Below, in pieces: positions 1 to 6,788 of a DNA stretch of 9,087 nucleotides; the stretch's first letter is position 1, and every line of letters begins with the position of its first letter. Below the pieces are notes generated by a model. It was given only the letters and a program-made list of their open reading frames with translations. It was not told the origin of the DNA and did not search any database. Origin of the DNA: Pseudanabaenales cyanobacterium (GTDB taxonomy: Bacteria > Cyanobacteriota > Cyanobacteriia > Phormidesmidales > Phormidesmidaceae); NCBI GenBank assembly GCA_022360135.1, contig JAKSDM010001355.1, positions 1 to 9,087 of the forward strand, written 5' to 3'. The position numbers and the translations under genes are program-made.

Positions 1-185
1 AGGGTGTTGAGAGTCTCAACCACTTGTTGGGCCATATTACGTAAGGTATTCATGGCATGATGAATTGCCTCAGCGGATCGTTCCTCTAAATCGGTCCGCA
101 TCAGGGTGGCGGTATTTTCTGTCTGGGATTGGGGGGTAAACTCCACTAGAATCGGAGCATCTTCATCGAGTTGGAAGCGGGGCAT
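1..185 (-). CDS. Trypco1-like (CU044_2847 family) small protein, 3' end outside window
   Basis: This ORF starts at an ATG (185) on the minus strand and stays open for 61 codons to the left edge, so only the N-terminal part is visible. The product begins MPRFQLDEDAPILVEFTP and continues through a stretch containing MRTDLEERSAEAIHHAM, then NTLRNMAQQVVETLNT. A short strand with an LVEF core, a variable linker and then a helix with repeated Ala/Met/Val is the arrangement I know from the trypsin-co-occurring domain 1 (Trypco1, CU044_2847) family. Such proteins are small, are often encoded beside trypsin-like proteases or in conflict-type gene clusters, and have no established biochemical activity. 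The assignment is from memory of the family pattern; the C-terminal half that would confirm it is outside the window. A weak AGGTTG lies just upstream of the ATG. The gene is divergent from the TPR gene and any partner would lie to the left. Confidence 0.6.
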   Translation of the reverse strand, partial: MPRFQLDEDAPILVEFTPQSQTENTATLMRTDLEERSAEAIHHAMNTLRNMAQQVVETLNT

Positions 186-217
186 AGTCAACCTATGTTT
201 TTAATTAACCTTTGGCG

Positions 218-223
218 ATTATG
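218..223 (-). promoter_or_regulatory. Possible -10 box for the Trypco1-like gene
   Basis: Read on the minus strand this is CATAAT (5 of 6 to TATAAT) preceded by TGT. It would place a transcription start about 25 nt before the ATG at 185. No convincing -35 box is seen at 16-18 nt spacing, so the call is weak. Confidence 0.25.
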
Positions 224-286
224 ACATCCCATGGAATAGTCCGCTTTTGCTTAGTCATATCCCTCAATTTTCAAGTGATAAATCAT

Positions 287-292
287 TAGAAT
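287..292 (+). promoter_or_regulatory. Possible -10 box for the TPR gene
   Basis: TAGAAT matches the -10 consensus at 5 of 6 positions, with no good -35 box. A start about 7 nt downstream would leave a leader of roughly 40 nt before the ATG at 338. It would make the upstream TTG at 302 almost leaderless, which is a further reason to prefer the ATG. Confidence 0.25.
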
Positions 293-337
293 GGGAGCAG
301 TTTGTCTGGATGGCAAGCATTAGGGGGAAACGCACTT

Positions 338-1438
338 ATGCATAAACAGGTCGCAGCTGCGTTTGACCAGCGGAATTATCAAATGGCGGCTCAACTCCTG
401 AAGCAGTGGCGGCGAGAATCGCCTAAAGATCCCTGGATGATGGTGTTTGTAGGACGGCTACAGGAGGAAACCAATCAGCTAGAGGCGGCAGAGGCGACTT
501 ATCGCAAGGTGCTGCAAAGGGTCAATAACGCCAAAGTTGTAGCGCAAGCACGCCAAGGCTTAGAACGTTTGAAGCAGCAGGCGGAAGCCAGTCGTCAGCA
601 GGCGCTGGCGCAAGCCAAAGCAGCTCCGGGAAGTGATCAGCCTGCCCTGCTCCTGTTAGCCCCGGTTAAAAGCGAAGACCGGATGACAGCGGCTCAGGGG
701 TTAGCCGAGGTGATGAAAATAGACCCCTATATCGCTCGAATGCAGATTCCTGGTAAAGTTTGGCGCCTCTATCGAGTTGGCCCAATCGGTGAACTCGAGT
801 TCTATGGGCAATCCCTCAGGCAGGCGCAAACGCCTGCTTTTTGGGTGAAGCTGGCTGATATTAATGCAGCTCAAGTATTTCGGGTTTGCTATTTTCGGGC
901 AGTGACGCCTCAAGTCAAGGTTGTCTGTCAGAATCAGGCTGATCAGTTGGGAGTGATCGGCTTTGATTGGACTGAGGTAAGTCAACGGGTGACTGGGCTG
1001 TTGCCTATTTTTGAGAAGGTTATCGATCGCGGGGCCTGGGGAAAGTTGGAGCACAAGGAGCGGACCCAAGACTACGCCCAAATGTTGGATCTGCATCTGC
1101 ACAGCCGTCACTGCATTTTACGGCTGTGCGATCGCACCTATCAATTCCAACATGGGGATCCCTTCAATCAGAGTTCACCTCAGGTTAATACGACCATTAA
1201 CTCGGGGGTAACAAGCACAACTCGGATTAACTGGAACAATCTGCTTAACCAAATCAATCAGCGGGTTGCCTGCCCCCTTTGGTCAGACTTCAATTCTTTT
1301 GCAGAAGGCGCATTGGAATATATTGACTTATTGGGTAGCTTCAACACCCATATCAATCTATTCCGCTCCCAGCCCAGTAATTGGGATCCGGCTTTTCAGC
1401 TCTACAGCGGCTTAATTTTTCTAAAGCAGCAGGTTTAG
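338..1438 (+). CDS. TPR-containing protein of unknown function
   Basis: The protein is 366 residues from the ATG at 338, chosen because AGGGGG lies 10 nt upstream; an in-frame TTG at 302 would add 12 residues. Residues about 1-60 form two helix-turn-helix units with TPR spacing (in the second, Gly39, Ala51 and Tyr55 fall at TPR positions 8, 20 and 24), so a protein-binding scaffold is likely. A Gln/Ala-rich, probably coiled linker follows at about 68-98. From about 102 to the end lies a globular part I do not recognise. It starts with a strand (ALLLLAPV), then a helix and a strand (KVWRLYRVG), loosely like a SPOR-type fold, and ends in an aromatic-rich region with a Thr/Asn/Ser segment near 284-300. 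No signal peptide or membrane segment is visible, so the product is probably cytoplasmic. It converges with clpC, and no U-rich terminator of its own is visible. Confidence 0.8.
   Translation: MHKQVAAAFDQRNYQMAAQLLKQWRRESPKDPWMMVFVGRLQEETNQLEAAEATYRKVLQRVNNAKVVAQARQGLERLKQQAEASRQQALAQAKAAPGSDQPALLLLAPVKSEDRMTAAQGLAEVMKIDPYIARMQIPGKVWRLYRVGPIGELEFYGQSLRQAQTPAFWVKLADINAAQVFRVCYFRAVTPQVKVVCQNQADQLGVIGFDWTEVSQRVTGLLPIFEKVIDRGAWGKLEHKERTQDYAQMLDLHLHSRHCILRLCDRTYQFQHGDPFNQSSPQVNTTINSGVTSTTRINWNNLLNQINQRVACPLWSDFNSFAEGALEYIDLLGSFNTHINLFRSQPSNWDPAFQLYSGLIFLKQQV
1099..1129. repeat. Perfect 10-bp inverted repeat inside the TPR gene
   Basis: GCACAGCCGT (1099-1108) and ACGGCTGTGC (1120-1129) are exact reverse complements around an 11-nt loop. 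The right arm runs into a HIP1 octamer at 1128-1135. The hairpin is wholly coding (residues about 254-265, containing HSRHCILRLCD). It has no following U-run, so it is not an intrinsic terminator. Confidence 0.8.
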
Positions 1439-1477
1439 AAATCAGGCTCAGAGAATCGCCATAGGCTAGCCACCAAC

Positions 1478-1517
1478 AAAAAAAGAGAGCGGCAAACTTT
1501 GAGTTCTGCCGCTCTCT
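1478..1517 (-). terminator. Intrinsic terminator of clpC
   Basis: AGAGAGCGGCA (1484-1494) and TGCCGCTCTCT (1507-1517) form a perfect 11-bp stem. The loop can extend it with AACT/AGTT around TTG and one bulged base. Read on the minus strand, the stem is followed directly by seven T residues (1478-1484 as A on plus; the outermost A also pairs in the stem). It lies 30 nt past the clpC stop codon. On the plus strand there is no comparable T-run, so it should act mainly on clpC rather than on the convergent TPR gene. Confidence 0.9.
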
Positions 1518-1546
1518 CGATTCAATTTAGATAGCCTACATCTGAA

Positions 1547-4018
1547 TTACTCAGCGCCTTGGGGCAAGAGTTCCCGAGTTTCGCTAAGAGTCACCTTAAC
1601 TTTACCGTCGTCATCGACATCAGCTACGGCGGTATCGCCAGGCTTAATGCGACCTGAGAGGATTTCTTCCGCCAGACTATCTTCTAGCAGCCGCATAATT
1701 GCTCGGCGTAAAGGGCGCGCCCCGTAGCTTGGATTGTATCCCTCTTCTACCAAACGATCCTTAAAGCGTTCAGTCACATTGAGGGTAATTTCCTGCTCCG
1801 TTAGACGAATAAAGACTTCCTTCAGCAGAATATCGGCAATTTCCTTGACCTCATCCTTAGTGAGCTGACGGAAGACGATAATCTCATCCAAGCGGTTGAG
1901 GAACTCAGGTCGGAAGTATTGCTTCAATTCCTCATTCACTAGAGAGCGAATTCGATTGTATTGAGACGCCGCCTCGTCTTGGGCGAACTCAAAGCCAAGA
2001 CCGCCGCCACCCTTCTCAATTACCTTGGAGCCGATGTTGGAGGTCATGATCAACAGGGTATTCTTGAAATCTACCGTACGACCTTTGGCGTCAGTCAGGC
2101 GGCCATCTTCAAGAATTTGCAATAGCATATTGAAGATGTCAGGGTGAGCCTTTTCAATTTCGTCGAAGAGCACGACGGTATAAGGCCGACGACGCACTGC
2201 TTCAGTCAGTTGCCCGCCCTCGTTGTAGCCCACATAACCTGGAGGCGAACCAATCAGTTTGGAAACGGTATGCCGCTCCATGTACTCGGACATATCGAGC
2301 CGGATCATCGCCTCCTCAGCGCCGAAGAAGTAGGCGGCCAGAGACTTCGCGAGTTCTGTCTTACCGACGCCAGTGGGGCCAGAGAAGACGAAGCTGGCAA
2401 TGGGTCGGTTGGGATTCTTCAAGCCGACTCGGGCGCGGCGAATCGCGCGTGAGATTGCCCGAACGGCTTCATCTTGGCCCACCAGCCGTTGATGCAGGGT
2501 ATCCTCCATATGCAATAGCTTCTCGGACTCGGATTCCGTTAGCTTATTTACAGGAACCCCAGTCCATGAGGCCACAATGTGAGCAATATCCTCTTCACCG
2601 ACCACTGGCGAATCATCTCTGCCCTCTGAATCTTCAGACTTCTTGCTTTGGGCGATCGCCCGAATTTCCGCCTTGATTTCCATTTCTCGATCACGCAGTT
2701 CGCCAGCCCGATCGAAGTCCTGCGACCGTACAGCATTGTCCTTATCTTTGAGGACTTGACGCAGTTCTTTGTCCAATTCCTTAGCCGCAGGAGGCAATTG
2801 GGAATTAATCAAACGAACGCGAGAACCCGCCTCATCAATTAGGTCAATCGCCTTGTCGGGCAGGTAACGATCAGAAATATAGCGATCGGAAAGCTTGGCG
2901 GCGGCCAAAAGCGCCTCATCGGAAATCTTGAGCTTGTGATGCTGTTCATAGCGATCGCGCAGCCCATGGAGAATTTCAATCGTTTCATCAACGCTGGGCT
3001 CACCCACCATCACCGGCTGAAAGCGACGCTCTAGGGCTGCATCCCGCTCAATGTGTTTACGATATTCATCCAGCGTGGTGGCGCCAATGCACTGCAGTTC
3101 TCCCCGAGCTAAGGCTGGCTTGAGGATGTTAGCCGCGTCAATAGCGCCTTCCGCCGCCCCCGCTCCAATTAAGGTGTGAACCTCATCAATCACCAGGACG
3201 ACGTTGCCAGCAGAGCGAATTTCATCCATGATCTTCTTGAGTCGCTCTTCAAACTCGCCTCGATACTTGGTCCCCGCCACCAATAGACCAATATCTAGGG
3301 TGACGACTCGCTTCTCTTCCAGGATGTCGGGAACATCTCCATTGGAAATACGCTGGGCTAGCCCTTCAGCGATCGCGGTCTTACCCACGCCCGGTTCGCC
3401 AATCAAAACAGGGTTGTTCTTTGTGCGACGCCCCAGGATTTGAATGACTCGCTCGATTTCTTTCAAACGACCGACCACAGGGTCCAATTTACCCTCAGAC
3501 GCCATCTGAGTCAGATTCGACCCAAATTCATCCAGAGTAGGCGTCTTCGTGCGTCCTTGGCTCCCACCCGGGGAAACCTCAGCTGTCTCACCCAGCATCC
3601 GAATGACTTGCGTTCGGACCTTAGAGAGATCAACGCCCAAGTTCTCTAGAACTCGGGCAGCCACACCTTCCCCTTCTCGAATCAGCCCCAAGAGTAAGTG
3701 CTCAGTACCGATATAGTTATGACCTAGCTGTCGAGCTTCTTCTAGAGAGAGTTCTAGAACACGCTTGGCCCGGGGTGTAAACGGAATTTCAACCGCTACA
3801 AACCCAGACCCTCGACCAATAATCTTTTCAACTTCAATCCGGGCGTCTTTAAGGTTGACACCCATAGATTTCAGCACTTTGGCGGCGACGCCGGTCCCTT
3901 CTCCAATAAGACCTAATAGGATTTGCTCTGTGCCTACAAAGTTGTGACCCAGGCGACGGGCCTCCTCCTGAGCAAGCATGATTACCTTGATGGCTTTTTC
4001 TGTGAAGCGTTCAAACAT
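1547..4018 (-). CDS. clpC: ClpC, AAA+ unfoldase of the Clp protease
   Basis: ClpC is an HSP100 ATPase that unfolds substrates and feeds them to a ClpP-type proteolytic core; in cyanobacteria the partner is the ClpP3/ClpR core, with ClpS as an adaptor. The 823-residue protein has the full family architecture. Two N-terminal Clp-N repeats lie at about 3-65 and 78-142. The first AAA module has Walker A GEPGVGKT (207-214), Walker B around VLVIDE (274-279) and arginines 331-332. A UVR/M-domain (about 413-450) separates it from the second module, with GPTGVGKT (547-554), VVLFDE (615-620) and sensor-2 GARPLRR (766-772). The GGGLGFE loop (671-677) is the expected ClpP-docking loop, so this is a protease partner rather than a ClpB-type disaggregase. 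It starts at ATG 4018, with AGGTGA 12 nt upstream, which is rather far. No CIRCE operator is visible in the 186-nt gap. No defects are seen. Confidence 0.98.
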   Translation of the reverse strand: MFERFTEKAIKVIMLAQEEARRLGHNFVGTEQILLGLIGEGTGVAAKVLKSMGVNLKDARIEVEKIIGRGSGFVAVEIPFTPRAKRVLELSLEEARQLGHNYIGTEHLLLGLIREGEGVAARVLENLGVDLSKVRTQVIRMLGETAEVSPGGSQGRTKTPTLDEFGSNLTQMASEGKLDPVVGRLKEIERVIQILGRRTKNNPVLIGEPGVGKTAIAEGLAQRISNGDVPDILEEKRVVTLDIGLLVAGTKYRGEFEERLKKIMDEIRSAGNVVLVIDEVHTLIGAGAAEGAIDAANILKPALARGELQCIGATTLDEYRKHIERDAALERRFQPVMVGEPSVDETIEILHGLRDRYEQHHKLKISDEALLAAAKLSDRYISDRYLPDKAIDLIDEAGSRVRLINSQLPPAAKELDKELRQVLKDKDNAVRSQDFDRAGELRDREMEIKAEIRAIAQSKKSEDSEGRDDSPVVGEEDIAHIVASWTGVPVNKLTESESEKLLHMEDTLHQRLVGQDEAVRAISRAIRRARVGLKNPNRPIASFVFSGPTGVGKTELAKSLAAYFFGAEEAMIRLDMSEYMERHTVSKLIGSPPGYVGYNEGGQLTEAVRRRPYTVVLFDEIEKAHPDIFNMLLQILEDGRLTDAKGRTVDFKNTLLIMTSNIGSKVIEKGGGGLGFEFAQDEAASQYNRIRSLVNEELKQYFRPEFLNRLDEIIVFRQLTKDEVKEIADILLKEVFIRLTEQEITLNVTERFKDRLVEEGYNPSYGARPLRRAIMRLLEDSLAEEILSGRIKPGDTAVADVDDDGKVKVTLSETRELLPQGAE

Positions 4019-4056
4019 GGCGGTTATCCATCACCTGCTGCGTGCTGGTTACGCTG

Positions 4057-4065
4057 ATTCTAGCA
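4057..4065 (-). promoter_or_regulatory. Extended -10 promoter candidate for clpC
   Basis: On the minus strand the site reads TGCTAGAAT, a TG-n extended -10 with TAGAAT (5 of 6 to consensus). No good -35 box precedes it, which an extended -10 tolerates. The predicted start lies about 32 nt before the clpC ATG, leaving room for the AGGTGA at 4031-4036. Confidence 0.45.
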
Positions 4066-4204
4066 CAGGTTAAATTGCGGCATTACGCCTTGGCTAACCA
4101 CTAACTGCTGTGAAGTCATACGCATACTTCTTACGTTTGTTTTTAGACGATTGTTTCTGATTGAGGCGCCGAAGTCTTGCCGGATGGCAGTTTAGAGCCG
4201 CTAG

Positions 4205-4780
4205 TCATACACTGGTTGAGGTCGATTCCAGACGCCAACCTTGATGATGGAGTCGCCCCTCCAATTGCTTCTTAAATTGCTCTAGTTGTGGGGTGAATTC
4301 GGTAGTTTGGAGTCCGTTTCTCCAGAGGATTAGTGCATCTTCCCCATCGGGATAGTAGTGTCGGCGCAGACCTGCTTGGCGAAAATCCAACTTTCCGTAA
4401 AGATGCAGCGCTACTGTGTTGGAGGGGCGCACCTCTAGGGTCGCTCGTTCTAATCCTCGTCGCTGAGCTGTGGCTAGCAGCTCATAAAGTATCCATTTTC
4501 CCAGTCCTTGCCCTTGATAGCTTGGATCGACCGCCAGGATTGTAATGTGAGCCTCCTCTAAAATAGCCCAGAGACAGCCCAATCCAACAACCGTCTTCTT
4601 GATCGGAGGATTTGATGAGGAAGCCACTAAAATAATCAGGTCGCTGTTAGGACTTTCTAGCTCCCTCTGGTAGTTATCCAGTGACCATAGTCCGCCAAAA
4701 CAGCGCTGATCTAATGCGGCAACGTCAGGCAAAAATTCTGCTGTGAGGGGCAAGCGCTTCAAAATATTCACTGAAGCCAA
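4205..4780 (-). CDS. rimI: RimI-type GNAT N-acetyltransferase
   Basis: This is a GNAT-fold enzyme that transfers acetyl from acetyl-CoA, most likely to protein N-termini (the family's classic substrate is ribosomal protein S18). Of its 191 residues, about 8-155 form the domain. LEEAHITILAVDP (74-86) leads into the acetyl-CoA pyrophosphate loop QGQGLG (89-94). LEVRPSN (115-121) with Glu116, LYGKLDF (127-133) with Tyr128 and RRHYYPDGEDAL (139-150) follow, matching the RimI pattern closely. A polar tail of about 35 residues extends beyond the E. coli length. The start is TTG at 4780, supported by AGGA 6 nt upstream; a GTG at 4771 is the alternative. Clear homology is to RimI, but relaxed substrate range is common in this family. 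It is followed on the same strand by clpC after 186 nt with no evident terminator, so read-through into clpC is possible. Confidence 0.9.
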   Translation of the reverse strand: MASVNILKRLPLTAEFLPDVAALDQRCFGGLWSLDNYQRELESPNSDLIILVASSSNPPIKKTVVGLGCLWAILEEAHITILAVDPSYQGQGLGKWILYELLATAQRRGLERATLEVRPSNTVALHLYGKLDFRQAGLRRHYYPDGEDALILWRNGLQTTEFTPQLEQFKKQLEGRLHHQGWRLESTSTSV

Positions 4781-4810
4781 AAGAAATCCTGCCTGAACTC
4801 ACAGCCTCCA

Positions 4811-4840
4811 ATTGTACACTGAACCTATTAGGGCTGATAA
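4811..4840 (-). promoter_or_regulatory. Sigma70-like promoter candidate for rimI
   Basis: On the minus strand, TTATCA (plus 4835-4840) and TACAAT (plus 4811-4816) are separated by 18 nt; TACAAT matches 5 of 6 and TTATCA 4 of 6. The implied start is about 24 nt before the TTG at 4780, leaving space for the AGGA ribosome-binding site. It lies in the 107-nt divergent gap shared with lysA. Confidence 0.4.
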
Positions 4841-4887
4841 ATTTCTAATAATATCCGCCTTTTCAACCAACAAGACTCCTTAATGTA

Positions 4888-6300
4888 ATGGTATCCACTC
4901 CTTCTGACGAAGTTAAGCCTTCAAGCTGTCAATATCTACCTCGGTTTACCTCCGACACGCCTTCGCCCAATCAGTATCTCCTGCCTTTAACTGCCCAAGT
5001 CAACGCCCAGGACCATTTGGAAGTTGGGGGATGCGACATATATGAGCTGGTGCAGCGTTTTGGCTCCCCGCTGTATATTTTGGATGAAGCAACCCTCCGA
5101 ATAGCCAGCCGAAACTACCGTCAGGCCTTTATCCAGAATTATCCTGGGGAATCTCAGGTGCTCTACGCCTCTAAGGCCTGGAACTGTCTGGCAGTGTGCG
5201 CCATCGCCGCCAGCGAAGGATTAGGGGTTGACGTCGTTTCAGGCGGAGAACTTTATACCGCCCTTCAAGCCGGAGTCAGAACTGAGCAGATTTATCTGCA
5301 TGGCAATAATAAGTCAGTTGCCGAGTTGCAGTTGGCGATTGAGACAGACTGTCGAATTGTGGTGGATAACTGGTTCGAGCTACAAACTCTAGTCGGCCTA
5401 TCAGCAGGCGTGGAAAGTCCTATTTCGATCATGCTCCGCCTTACCCCCGGCATCGAATGCCATACCCACGAATACATTCGCACGGGCCACCTGGATAACA
5501 AATTTGGCTTTGACCCTGATCAGTTAGAGGCTGTCTTCAAGTTTGTCAGTCAGCAGCCCGCCCTTAACTGTATTGGGCTACACGCCCATATTGGCTCCCA
5601 AATCTTTGAACTCCAACCTCACCAAGATCTGGCGGAGGTCATGGCTCAGTGGTTTCACAAAGCCAATCATTATGGGCTGGCTCTGAATGAATTGGATGTG
5701 GGTGGAGGGCTCGGCATTTGCTACACTGAGACAGATGATCCGCCTAGTATTGACGCTTGGGGTGAGACAGTGTCTCAAGCGATTGTGAAGGCGTGTGAAA
5801 GCCAACAGATTCCCTTCCCCAAATTGCTGTGTGAGCCGGGTCGCTCTATTATTGGTTCAGCTTGTGTGACAGCTTATACCGTGGGCGGCCAGAAAACAAT
5901 TCCGGGTATCCGCACCTACCTCTCAGTAGATGGGGGCATGTCTGACAATCCTCGACCCATCACTTATCAGTCTCTCTATCGAGCGCTGGCGGCCAATCGC
6001 ATGTCGGAACCGTTGACAGAGACGGTGACGATCGCCGGAAAACACTGTGAGTCAGGAGATATTCTGATCAAAGACGCACAACTGCCCCCGCTAGAATCAG
6101 GGGACATTGTCGTTGTACCTGGAACCGGCGCCTACAATTACAGCATGGCTTCTAACTATAACCGCGTGCCTCGACCAGCCGCTGTTTTAGTCAATTCTGG
6201 AGAAGCCAGTTTGATTCTTCAGCGGGAAACTTACCAAGATTTGATTCGGCAAGACTGCCTGCCTGAATCACTGACAGGGTTGGAGCAATCCGACGATTGA
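4888..6300 (+). CDS. lysA: Diaminopimelate decarboxylase
   Basis: LysA is a PLP enzyme that decarboxylates meso-2,6-diaminopimelate to L-lysine, the last lysine step, drawing on the same diaminopimelate pool that feeds peptidoglycan. The 470-residue protein is a fold-III decarboxylase. YASKAWNC (93-100) carries the PLP lysine Lys96. HIGSQI (234-239), VGGGLG (271-276) and EPGRS (316-320) bind PLP and phosphate. CESGD (387-391) holds the active-site cysteine, and GTGAYNYSMASNYN (412-425) completes the site. About 45 residues precede the barrel domain, longer than in E. coli, in keeping with cyanobacterial versions as I recall them. The ATG at 4888 is the only good start. It lacks a clear Shine-Dalgarno and is preceded by an overlapping ATG-TAA dicodon. 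No lysine riboswitch fits in the 107-nt upstream gap. No truncation is seen. Confidence 0.97.
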   Translation: MVSTPSDEVKPSSCQYLPRFTSDTPSPNQYLLPLTAQVNAQDHLEVGGCDIYELVQRFGSPLYILDEATLRIASRNYRQAFIQNYPGESQVLYASKAWNCLAVCAIAASEGLGVDVVSGGELYTALQAGVRTEQIYLHGNNKSVAELQLAIETDCRIVVDNWFELQTLVGLSAGVESPISIMLRLTPGIECHTHEYIRTGHLDNKFGFDPDQLEAVFKFVSQQPALNCIGLHAHIGSQIFELQPHQDLAEVMAQWFHKANHYGLALNELDVGGGLGICYTETDDPPSIDAWGETVSQAIVKACESQQIPFPKLLCEPGRSIIGSACVTAYTVGGQKTIPGIRTYLSVDGGMSDNPRPITYQSLYRALAANRMSEPLTETVTIAGKHCESGDILIKDAQLPPLESGDIVVVPGTGAYNYSMASNYNRVPRPAAVLVNSGEASLILQRETYQDLIRQDCLPESLTGLEQSDD

Positions 6301-6342
6301 TAAGATTGCCTGGGGCGTTGGCTATCCGCCATGAGCCAGATG

Positions 6343-6395
6343 ATATTGGCCGATTCTAACTGTAGATATTAGTCGACAGAACAGTCGGCCAATAT
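6343..6395. repeat. 11-bp perfect inverted repeat downstream of lysA
   Basis: ATATTGGCCGA (6343-6353) and TCGGCCAATAT (6385-6395) are exact reverse complements separated by 31 nt. The loop can pair further (for example CTGT 6360-6363 with ACAG 6376-6379). It starts 42 nt after the lysA stop. The sequence after the right arm is not T-rich, so it may be an mRNA 3'-end stabiliser, a weak or Rho-type terminator, or an operator. Confidence 0.75.
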
Positions 6396-6485
6396 ACTAT
6401 CTAGTTTGGCGCACTGGCTAAGGAGCGGCTTTTACGCTTCCTGGATGTCAAGTTTAAAGTTTTAGGTTTAGCCAAACCGTTTAAT

Positions 6486-6512
6486 ATAGTGCATCTAAAA
6501 TAGTGCATCTAA
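6486..6512. repeat. Tandem direct repeat, two 13-mers at 14-bp period
   Basis: ATAGTGCATCTAA occurs at 6486-6498 and again, exactly, at 6500-6512. Two copies only. The 14-bp spacing is longer than one helical turn. The role is unknown; a protein-binding site or simple replication slippage are both possible. Confidence 0.75.
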
Positions 6513-6635
6513 GGGAGCGATAGGCGCATCCGGAAATTATCTTGCAATTCCCATCTGGAGACACACCCGGAAATGATGTGTTGATTTCTAGTTCAAGCTA
6601 TTCAGCAGGTTATGCGTTTCCTAGCTATGTCTAGT

Positions 6636-6726
6636 CTATAGCGGTTTTCATTTGCATTGACTACACCCCACACCCTATACCCTGCTTTCACTGAGATGTA
6701 TTTTACACAAGTGAGAATTGCTATAG
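6636..6726. mobile_element. MITE-like non-coding element with imperfect terminal inverted repeats
   Basis: The element begins CTATAGCGGTTTTCA and ends TGAGAATTGCTATAG. Aligning the left end with the reverse complement of the right end gives 21 identities over 30 positions, including a perfect CTATAGC at the tips and TACA at the inner end. There is no room for a transposase. If the true tips are TAGC/GCTA (6639 and 6723), each is flanked by TA, which would fit the TA target duplication of IS630/Tc1-type elements. That family link is inference. It ends about 62 nt before the cdaA start. Confidence 0.6.
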
Positions 6727-6788
6727 GTTGAGACGCCTTTTTTTTCGGAACAGTCTAATGGCTAATGAACCTTGATAGGGCTTGACTC

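Larger units (their letters stand above)
6301..6788 (+). other. 488-nt intergenic region between lysA and cdaA, repeat-bearing
   Basis: No convincing ORF is present on either strand. From left to right it holds an 11-bp inverted repeat (6343-6395) and a small bulged hairpin (6421-6442). Next come a 5-bp GGTTT/AAACC hairpin (6465-6478) and a tandem 13-mer (6486-6512). A near-repeated 14-mer follows, with two mismatches (6527-6540 and 6564-6577). The region ends with a MITE-like element (6636-6726), a run of eight T (6738-6745) and the AGGG ribosome-binding site of cdaA (6777-6780). A TCTAAT at 6754-6759 is a possible cdaA -10 box but has no well-spaced -35. Confidence 0.7.

Noticed and set aside
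701..1111. Minus-strand ORF of 136 codons opposite the TPR gene
   Set aside because: It overlaps the well-supported TPR frame, has no ribosome-binding site I can see and no recognisable motif.
2144..2452. Plus-strand ORF of 102 codons opposite clpC
   Set aside because: It lies wholly antisense to the conserved second AAA module of clpC and its translation resembles no protein family; it is a by-product of clpC codon use. The other short frames opposite or inside clpC were dropped for the same reason.
4019..4204. CIRCE/HrcA operator upstream of clpC
   Set aside because: No TTAGCACTC-N9-GAGTGCTAA or near match is present; TTAGTGGTTAGCC on the minus strand lacks the partner arm.
4781..4887. 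Lysine riboswitch before lysA
   Set aside because: The divergent gap is only 107 nt and shared with the rimI promoter; the L-box aptamer is longer and none of its conserved stems is visible.
6465..6478. GGTTT-AGCC-AAACC hairpin as lysA terminator
   Set aside because: The stem is five pairs and the following sequence has no T-run; too weak to call.
6728..6759. Sigma70 promoter TTGAGA / TCTAAT for cdaA
   Set aside because: Both boxes look reasonable alone but are 20 nt apart, outside the usual 16-18 nt, so I did not list it as a promoter.
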